NCBI GenBank assembly: GCA_017893485.1
Contig: CM030366.1
Coordinates: 49,555,896 to 49,619,895, forward strand
DNA from: Hemerocallis citrina
Lineage: Eukaryota; Streptophyta; Magnoliopsida; Asparagales; Asphodelaceae
DNA length: 64,000 nt
Direction: 5' to 3'
This document shows positions 57,260 through 64,000 of this stretch, piece after piece. The notes under the pieces are model-generated. The model was not told where the DNA came from and searched no databases. It was given only the letters and a program-made list of their open reading frames with translations. Position 1 is the stretch's first letter, and each line of letters opens with the position of its first letter. Made by a program: the position numbers and the translations under genes.

Positions 57260-58570
57260 TCATCTATGCCAAAGCCAAGAATCATTATTAGAAGCTATTA
57301 AACAAAAATCATTTGAAAACTCATTTGTATTCAAACATAATTCATAAATGTTGTTTTTGCGAAAACCTTGAAAAATAATATTTTGCATAGTAGAATCATA
57401 AATTAAGCAAGCATCTTTTTCAAATACAATTTTATAACCTTTATCACATAGTTGACTAATACTTAACAAATTATGTTTTAATCCACTAATTAACAAAACA
57501 TTTTCTATAGTAGGATTAGTATTTTTACCAACCATACTGATTCCTATGACTTTTCCTTTGTTGTTATCACCAAAGGTAACTGTTCCTCCATTGATGCTTT
57601 GTATGGTGGATAGGAGATTGGCATGACCAGTCATATGCTTTGAACACCCACTGTCAAGTATCCAACGATCTTTCTTTGGTACCTATAAGATATTCAATGT
57701 GAATATGGTACCCTTTTCATTGGGTCCAAAAACATATTAGTTTGGGGAAAACCAAACCCATAATGAGTTTGATTTTCCTCCATAAGCAGGAATAAAATTA
57801 ACAGAATTACATACATTTAACATATATGAATTGATATACGCAGTTCTATCATTCAGTTTCAAGTTAACTGGAACCCATACAAGTTTGTTCTGTCCAGTCG
57901 ACTTTATAGCATCCTTCAGTCGACTTCTACTGTAAGTAAGTCGACTGGATGGTAATATAGGTTGACTTATATGAGGTTTTGGTCTTATGAAATAAGACTC
58001 AGTTCCTCCGGACAGACGACTGGTGGATGGACTCAGTCGACTTGACTGAACTTTAGACTTGCTTTTATCACTAAAATTTATAAGCTTAGGCTTTTCAAGG
58101 AATTCATACAGTTTATGTTTAACACTAGAAATAGATTCAGGTTTATTTCTACTAGTGTTTTTAGAGGAAAGATCTTTTACAAAAGATTTTTTAAAACCAA
58201 GACCAAACTTTTGACTAGATTTCACTTGATTTTGAAGAACATCATTTAAATTCTCTTTTCCTTTATTGAACTTAGATATGTTCTTGGATATCTCTTCATA
58301 ATTCTTTTTTAGAGATTCAAGATCCATATCTAAACTTGAAATACGAGAATTTAAAGATTTTACATCTTTATCAAGGTTAAGATTCTCTTGAGAAAGCATT
58401 TGATTAACTTTCTCTAGATTCTTAACTCTAATCTTTTCTTTTTTCAATTCTTGAAAAATTTCATTGAAAGCATCAAGTAAATCTTCTGAATCATAATGAT
58501 TACTTACTTGATTCTGTGAAGCCATAAAACACATGTTCACAACCTTGTTGGTTTTCCTCAGTTTCTTCTT
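57260..58570 (-). pseudogene. SIRE gag-pol middle: coiled coil, protease and GAG-pre-integrase
   Basis: Same frame as integrase. A Lys/Glu-rich coiled coil (about 58460-58240), a Ser-rich linker with KSKVQSSRLSPSTSRLSG, aspartic protease motif DSGCSKHMTG (about 57655-57625) and a GAG-pre-integrase region with LKHNLLSISQLCDKGY. Stops after WFSPN (57737) and before VPKKDRW. A frameshift near 58540 separates it from gag. Several linker residues come from the CAGTCGAC motif series (57895, 57917, 57938, 58013, 58034). Confidence 0.8.
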
Positions 58571-59555
58571 CTGAGGAAGAATCGCTATCATCCCAAGTTG
58601 CTTGATATGCCTTTTTATTTTTGGCAAACTTGTTCTTTGTGTACTTATCCTTCTTGAAGTTGGATGTCTTTTCCTTGGACTTTGTATTTTCTAGCGGACA
58701 ATCCTTCTTCATATGGCCTGTTTTATTACACCTGAAACAAGTTGGAGGATCATTAGAATCTCTAAATTTAGAATTGAACTTACCTTTCTTTAGAAATTTT
58801 TTGAATCTCCTTGTGAACATGGCTATCTCCTCTTCATCTTCTTCTTCATCTTCTGAGTCTGTCATGGCTTTAAAGGCTAATGATTTCTTCTTTGACTGTT
58901 GTGGTTCTGCATCCTTCTTCCGTTCTTCAATTTGAACCTCATAAGCCATTAGATTTCCCACAAGATTCTCAAGAGAAAGTTGTGATAGATCATTGGCCTA
59001 TTCTATTGCAGTGGTCTTCTTTTCCCGTTCAGGAGTAAGTGCACGAAGAACTTTTCTCACCATCTCTGTTTGAGTGTATATTTTCCCAAGTTCCACAAGT
59101 GAGTTTGTAATGTTAGTAAATCTGGTTATCATTTCGGACACACTTTCATTTTCCTTCATGCGGAACATTTCAAACCTGTGAACAAGAACAGATATTTTAG
59201 ATTCTTTGACTTTGTTTGTTCCTTCATGAGTTACCTCGAGTGTATGCCAGATTTGATGTGCGGTTGTTGAATTTGACACACGGTCGAATTCTTCTTTTGT
59301 AAGAGCACAGAATAATGCATTCATTGCTTTTGCATTATTCATTGTTTGGTTCTTCATGTCATCATTCCATTGTGCATATGGAATAGTAGGAGCACTGTAT
59401 TCTGTTTCAGTCATGTTCCATATTTCATAATTGATGGATTTGAGATAGATCTTCATTCTGCACTTCCAATAACTGCAATTTGTTCCATCGAAAAGAGGTG
59501 GCCTTTGTGTGGATTGCCCTTCATGGTACTGATTTGCATTTGACGTAGTTGCCAT
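58500..59555 (-). pseudogene. gag: SIRE gag
   Basis: ATG complementary to 59553-59555 (MATTSNANQ), 14 bases beyond the primer site. Copia gag core (FDGTNCSYWKCRMKIYLKS, ALTKEEFDRVSN, VHRFEMFRMKENESVSEM), one in-frame stop near 58998 (AIE*AND), then an acidic run and a CX2CX4HX4C zinc knuckle CFRCNKTGHMKKDC (about 58740-58700). Gag packages element RNA. The frame changes near 58540 into the coiled-coil region. Confidence 0.88.
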
Positions 59556-59568
59556 AGCCTTTAACCTC

Positions 59569-59580
59569 GTTCTGACACCA
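59569..59580 (-). other. SIRE primer-binding site
   Basis: On the minus strand TGGTGTCAGAAC, two bases from the 5' LTR; 10 of 12 match the initiator-Met site TGGTATCAGAGC. Confidence 0.75.
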
Positions 59581-59582
59581 AG

Positions 59583-60966
59583 TATTGGATCCTGTAGGCG
59601 AGATAACAAACACTAGAGGGGGGGTGAATAGTGTTTATAAAAATTAAATTGCAAAATAAAGATTTTTCTTCAGTACAGTCGACTTAAGGAATAAACCAGT
59701 CGACTGAATTAACAAACTGAAAAAGTGATTTAAACAAGTCTGTGCAGTCGACTTAGAGTTGGAACAGTCGACTTAACAACCAGAAAACTATCAGAGTATA
59801 CGAGTCTGACCAGTCGAATTATCAAGTACCCAGTCGACTGTCCAGACAAGTTACACAGTAACAAGAACACAAGCTGAGAAAATATAAATGCAAGTTAGAG
59901 AGATACAACCACAGAGTATACCCGATGTATCCTGGTTCAGTCCTCCCGACCTACATCCAGTCCCCAAGCAACCCACTTGAGATTTCCACTATTCTTGAAA
60001 AAGTTTACAAGAATACCCTACGGCGTTCAGATAACAACCTTGTCTAACCCGTAGTCCTTTCTCTCAACCAGAGAAAGCAACCCACTCTTCCACCAAGAGT
60101 GACAAACCTGACTCTACACCCTAGAGTCCTACTCTCCAACCGAGAGGAAAAGAAAACAATAAAAATTGTTTACAATCAACCTATAGTCTTGTTTGTGATT
60201 GTGATATAGTACGTGGCTAAATGGTTGACTTCTATATTCAGTCCAAAACGAAATCAAATGTTATACTGGACTAAAGACAGAGAACCAAGTCTTAGTGGGT
60301 TGAAAGCTTTTGTCTCTTGAAAAATGTAAAACTTAAGATCTCAAAGAAATGCTTGGAGTATTAGTCTCTTTAACAGTGGATTCTAACCTCTATTTATAGA
60401 GATAGATTCACTGGACGTTGGGAATCAGTTGTTCAACTGCCAACCAACGGATCTAAAAAAGATTTGAATTTGAAAAACGATTTTAAAAATAGAAAACTGT
60501 GAAACGCACTTGATGAGTCGACTGGGTTTCCATGATGAGTCGACTGGTCAGAGTTTGAATAAGATTAGGCAGTTTTGTACCAACTCAGTCGACTAAAGCA
60601 AGTAGCAGTCGACTGGTACGCAACAGCTGATCTAGTTTAAGATGTTTTGACTTTTGGTTTTGAAAATTCACACATTTAAAAGAGTTATATGTGAGTGTAT
60701 GTGTGTGTGATAAGGCTGTACATCATTCTAAGACTCAAATAAAGCAAAATATTACATTTGTTTACAAGACCAAAAAATATATGACACTTGAAGCATAGGT
60801 CTTGACTTGAGTCTTGAGTGAAGCCATTGTCTTTATCTAGAGCGTGTGCTTGTTCATTTGTTCAGCTGTATAGAAATGAGGCTTTTGTGTATTCAACCTG
60901 CAATTATATAGTATAGCACAGATACATGTTGCAGTGTGTTGTAATCATCAAAATCAAGAATCAACA
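59583..60966 (-). repeat. SIRE 5' LTR
   Basis: 1384 bp. Starts TATTGGATCC (TG to TA change) and ends ATCAACA before the CAGGA duplication. Very similar to 51304-52691, suggesting a fairly recent insertion. Confidence 0.9.
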
Positions 60967-61005
60967 CAGGACGCTTATTAGCCCCCGAGGCGGCGGAGGA
61001 AGGTC

Positions 61006-62705
61006 GGCTCGGTCCTTTCTCACGAATCTGGTCAGCTGCCCCCTCTGGATGAGGGCTTCTATCTCATTCTTCAAGGCCCGACAATCATTGGTGTCGTGGC
61101 CATGGTCCCGGTGATAACGTCACCACTTCTCTTTATCCCTCTTCTTGCTTGGGGGTGTTCATTTTTGGTGCAAGAGGTATCACCCCCTCCTTCTCAACTT
61201 CCATAAGGATGGTAGAGATGTTGGCATTAAGGGGAGTAAATTTTTCAAATCTGGGGGGAGGTCGGCGCTGGCCGCCATTATCCTTCTGGAGCTTCTTGGC
61301 TCCTTCGGGGCGGTGCTCAGCTTCTTCGGCCCGAATATACTTTTCGCTCCGGAGGAGGAGGTCAGAGAAGTTCTGTGGGGGCTTCTTGGCGAGGGAGGAG
61401 CGGAGGCTGGAGTTGAGGACATTGGATTGAAATGCTGCTGCAGCGACCGATTGGTCGAGGGATGCTATGTACCTAGCTTCAGCTGTGAACCTTTTCACAT
61501 AGTCTCTTAGCTTCTCACCCTTCTTCTGGTGGAGGTAGAGTAGCAAAATGTTGGTCTTCTCAGTTCTGCGGCTACTCACGAAGTGGGTGACGAAGAGTGT
61601 CTCAAATTGGTCGAAGGAGAATATTGAGGAAGGGGCAAGGCGAGAGTACCATTCTCGAGCCGAACCCTTGAGAGTTGCGGGAAAGGTTTTGCAGAGCAGA
61701 GCATCGGAAGCTTGATGGATGAGCATGAGGGTCTTGAAGCTTTCGATGTGATCGACGGGGTCAGTCTCCTCGGAATAAATCTCAAATTGAGGAGGCTTAG
61801 AGCCGATTGGTACGGGTGCATCCATTATGGTTCGGGAAAAAGGAGGTCGACTAGGACGAAGGGTCCTTCCTATAAGCTCTTCTTCACGGTCTAACTGACC
61901 CAAGCGCCTCTCCATTTCGTGGAGACGGCGGTAGACAGCGTCATCCCTTCGACGGTAATCAGCCGAGCCTCTAGACTCGTCTTCGTACGAGGGAGAGCGG
62001 GGGTTACGACGACGGTAGCTCTTGGAGCGACGAGGACTTGGCATGTGCCGGGGGTTGCTTGGAGCTGAGAGAGGAGTTAGGGACCGTCGGCGAGGACTTA
62101 GGACCGGAGGAGGAGAGGGAATCCTTGGAGCAATGGTGTTGGGACGGAGATTGAGAGCTTGTAGGACGGTTGCTTGGAACTGCTAGAACTCGGCACGGGT
62201 GATGAGTGCCTCATTGTTCATAGGGTGTTGCCGACCGGCAGGGGAATGGGGTCTTCTCCTGTGATGCTCGGGGGACTCTCTCCGCCCCCTTCGGATAGGG
62301 GACCTTCTGTAGTCTCGGCGGTGAGGAGATCGCTCATCCGGACGTTGCTGGCGGGAGGCTCCCTCTCGGGCCCGCTTTTCATCCTGACGGCGGAGAAGAT
62401 CCTCATCCTTCTGCAGATTGAGGACGGTGTTGCGAAGGTCGGAAGCTCGGGGATTGTGGGAGGCCATAGAATCCGAAGAGGCATTGTGGATGGAGACGTG
62501 GTCCAGGGTGGAGAGGTTGTTTCTACGGGTTGGGACCCTTAGGAGGTTGTTGATTCTGAGGAGGAGGCAGGTCCTGTTGGAGAGGGTCCTCGGCTTGAGG
62601 CGGAAGTTGCCCCTGCTGTTGAGCGGGTTGAGGGGGGACTTCCTGTTGCTGATCGGGGTTGGGTCCTGGGTTGGACCCTCTGGATCTGGCTTTCCTAGGA
62701 GGCAT
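61006..62705 (-). pseudogene. gag: gag of Tat-2
   Basis: ATG complementary to 62703-62705 (MPPRKARSRGSN), 70 bp from the 5' LTR. Pro/Gln-rich N-terminus, frameshift near 62530, an Arg-rich region (RRQDEKRAREG, RRDYRRSPIRRG), a stop near 62183, then 62044-61133 open with the gag core (DPVDHIESFKTLMLIHQASDALL, FSFDQFETLFVTHFVSS, KLRDYVKRFTAEARYIASLDQ). A frameshift near 61135 leads to the zinc-finger-like segment, where the Cys expected after KW is a TGA stop. SIRE inserted just after it at 60971. Confidence 0.85.
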
Positions 62706-62756
62706 GGCTGGAGAAGATCTGACCAACGGGAAGGGGGGAGGCTGCTATTCGTTCTT

Positions 62757-62773
62757 TCCCACAGACGGCGCCA
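62757..62773 (-). other. Tat-2 primer-binding site
   Basis: TTGGCGCCGTCTGTGGGA on the minus strand, two bases inside the 5' LTR. A non-Met type; tRNA not assigned. Confidence 0.65.
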
Positions 62774-62775
62774 AT

Positions 62776-63372
62776 CTGCTGCCGCTGAATCTGGTGTGGG
62801 GGCAAACAGATAGTATTTGTAGATTCTTGGGAAACTTTGAATATCAAACCTGTTACCTGTTCCGCCGGAGTTTGACCGTTGCTCCCGCCGTTCACCTGCA
62901 AAAAGTGTGAGACATCGGGGTTGTTCCTGGCGACGCACCCTCCGACGCTCAAGTCAGTAATCAGAAGTGATTATGAAAGAGCGTAAAACTGGCAAAAGAT
63001 TGATTACCTCTTAATGGAGATGGATGGGGGGGTATTTATAGCCGCCGCTGGGGTTAGATTAGGAATGTAATCCCTGTGGTTAGATAAGGAATGTAATCCC
63101 TAATCCCCAGTGAAAGGATAGATATGAATCAGGGTCGTTGATTAGGATTTAATGAGAAACCCTAATTCTATCCTTTCTGGACCGGGTTTGCTGCGGGTTA
63201 AAACCCGTACCCAGTTGAGGTGGATCCGTTCGCGGGTTAGTGGGTTTCCAAGAAGGAGAACCAGTACCCGCTTCATACCCATTGGTAGGTGAAATTACCG
63301 TTTTACCCCTGGGCTTCAAGATTCGTGCTTGATTTGGATGGTTCCGATTTAACCCTATTTCTAGCCATATCA
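62776..63372 (-). repeat. Tat-2 5' LTR
   Basis: 597 bp, TGCTGCCGC...ATATCA. TATTTATA at 63033-63040 is the minus-strand TATA box. Its right edge cuts directly into chromovirus pol. Confidence 0.88.
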
Positions 63373-64000
63373 ATCTTATATGGGCCTAAGAACCTCGGGG
63401 CTAACTTTCCACCCTTGCCAAATCGGATCACACCATTACTGGGCGATAACTTCAGAAAGAAAAAGTCACATTCCTTAAACTCAAGGTCCCTTCTCCGATT
63501 GTCTGCATAGCTCTTCTGCCTGCTCTGAGTATCCACCAACCTCTTCCTAATCAGATCAATCTTTTCAGAGGTTTGCTGCACAATCTCAGGCCCAAACATC
63601 TGAAGCTCCCCAACTTCGAACCAACAAACTGGCGTTCAGCACTTAATGCCATACAAAGCTTCATACGGCGCCATCCCAATACTAGTCTGAAAATTGTTGT
63701 TGTAGGCAAACTCCCCCAAAGCTAGATGCCTTTCCCAACTGCCTCCAAAATCTAGCATACAACACCGAAGCATATCCTTAAGAATATGATTGACTCTTTC
63801 GGTCTTTCCAACGGTTTGAGGATGAAAAGCAGTGCTAAAATCCGTCTTGGTGCCCAAAGCTGTTTGAAAACTCCTCTTGAAATGCGAAGTAAACCGCGAA
63901 TCTCGATCAGACACAATAGTTAACGGAACACCATGAAGCCTGACGATCTCCCTGACATATATCTCAGCTAACTTGTCCATCGAAGTAGTGAGTTTCAACG
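63373..64000 (-). pseudogene. chromovirus (Tekay-like) integrase, 3' part, cut by Tat-2
   Basis: From 64000 down: SMDKLAEIYVREIVRLHG, VSDRDSRFTS (second Asp), FHPQTVGKTERVN (Glu), LGEFAYNNNFQTSIGMAPYEALYG, then TGA after KC (about 63634) where other copies read an Arg codon, then QTSEKIDLIRKRL and FGKGGKLAPRFLGPYKI, at which point the Tat-2 LTR begins. The open frame past 63373 is LTR read-through. The start of the gene is beyond the window. Integrase would insert element DNA. Confidence 0.85.

Larger units (their letters stand above)
51304..60966 (-). mobile_element. SIRE-like Ty1/copia retrotransposon with extra ORF
   Basis: Target duplication CAGGA at 51299-51303 and 60967-60971, perfect. 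LTRs 1388 and 1384 bp (TGTTGGATCC...ATCAACA). Minus strand order: LTR, primer site, gag, protease, integrase, reverse transcriptase, RNase H, a separate ORF, polypurine tracts, LTR. Integrase before reverse transcriptase marks Ty1/copia; the extra 3' ORF and repeated polypurine tracts mark the SIRE/Maximus type. gag-pol has several point stops and one frameshift; the extra ORF is intact. It sits inside Tat-2 at the gag-protease junction. Confidence 0.9.
37851..63372 (-). mobile_element. Tat-type LTR retrotransposon Tat-2 with antisense genes, invaded by SIRE
   Basis: LTRs at 37851-38444 and 62776-63372. Minus-strand order: LTR, primer site, gag (62705-61006), protease-reverse transcriptase-dual RNase H-integrase (48582-44633), 113-bp array, then a region whose genes lie on the plus strand (40097-43334), 57-bp array, polypurine tract, LTR. 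The archaeal-type second RNase H before integrase and the long 3' region are Tat hallmarks. A SIRE-like element and duplication debris (48583-60971) split gag from protease. The flanks do not match (CTGTA and ATCTT), see findings. gag and pol are decayed. Confidence 0.88.

Noticed and set aside
62183..62938. 251-codon minus-strand ORF as a single protein running from the LTR
   Set aside because: Its first third is LTR and leader sequence; the credible gag start is the ATG at 62705 in another frame, with a frameshift near 62530.
63303..63599. 98-codon minus-strand ORF as one protein
   Set aside because: It reads from chromovirus integrase straight into the Tat-2 LTR at 63372; a fusion by insertion, not a gene.

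Overview
This is a stretch of nuclear genome from a flowering plant, and essentially all of it is nested transposable elements. The evidence is Ty3/gypsy elements of the Tat and Tekay/Del types, a SIRE-like Ty1/copia element with an extra ORF, a plant L1-type LINE, a hAT transposon, a Helitron and a small terminal-inverted-repeat element, all separated by AT-rich non-coding DNA. I see no host gene, tRNA, rRNA or organellar sequence. Species cannot be read from the window. Family names rest on recognised motifs and structure, not on a database search.

Region 1 (1-13.4 kb): AT-rich DNA carries a 637-bp element (86-722) with 18-bp terminal inverted repeats and five internal palindromes, then a 550-bp Helitron (937-1486) in an A|T site. 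A 10.7-kb hAT transposon (2696-13387) has a perfect 8-bp target duplication. Its transposase is split by a minus-strand, pol-less Tat-type element, Tat-1 (4469-11550, duplication GTTAG), which keeps a broken gag and several tandem arrays.

Region 2 (13.4-22.4 kb): non-coding DNA, then a near full-length L1-type LINE (about 14563-22100). Both ORFs are broken, and ORF1 and ORF2 meet at a TAATG stop-start overlap.

Region 3 (22.4-37.9 kb): a truncated Tat-type element, Tat-3, is split by a Tekay-like element with 3.7-kb LTRs but only 2 kb of interior (24693-34078). Then come a truncated LTR in the other orientation (34725-37303) and a hAT-like end fragment (37304-37850).

Region 4 (37.9-63.4 kb): a large minus-strand Tat element, Tat-2, has decayed gag and pol, a spliced plus-strand (antisense) accessory gene with a TATA box, a second plus-strand coiled-coil ORF, and two exact-period tandem arrays (57 and 113 bp). 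Its gag-protease junction is split by a SIRE-like copia element (51304-60966, duplication CAGGA). A 1.42-kb block (47892-49309, repeated at 50613-52029) is duplicated around a truncated Tekay-type LTR. The window ends in a chromovirus integrase (63373-64000).

Most striking: the SIRE LTRs, SIRE coding and untranslated DNA, and two divergent Tekay-type LTRs all carry pairs of the palindromic core CAGTCGAC(T/G) with starts 20-22 bp apart. Also notable is that the accessory ORFs of Tat-2 and SIRE are intact while the gag-pol genes around them carry many stops.
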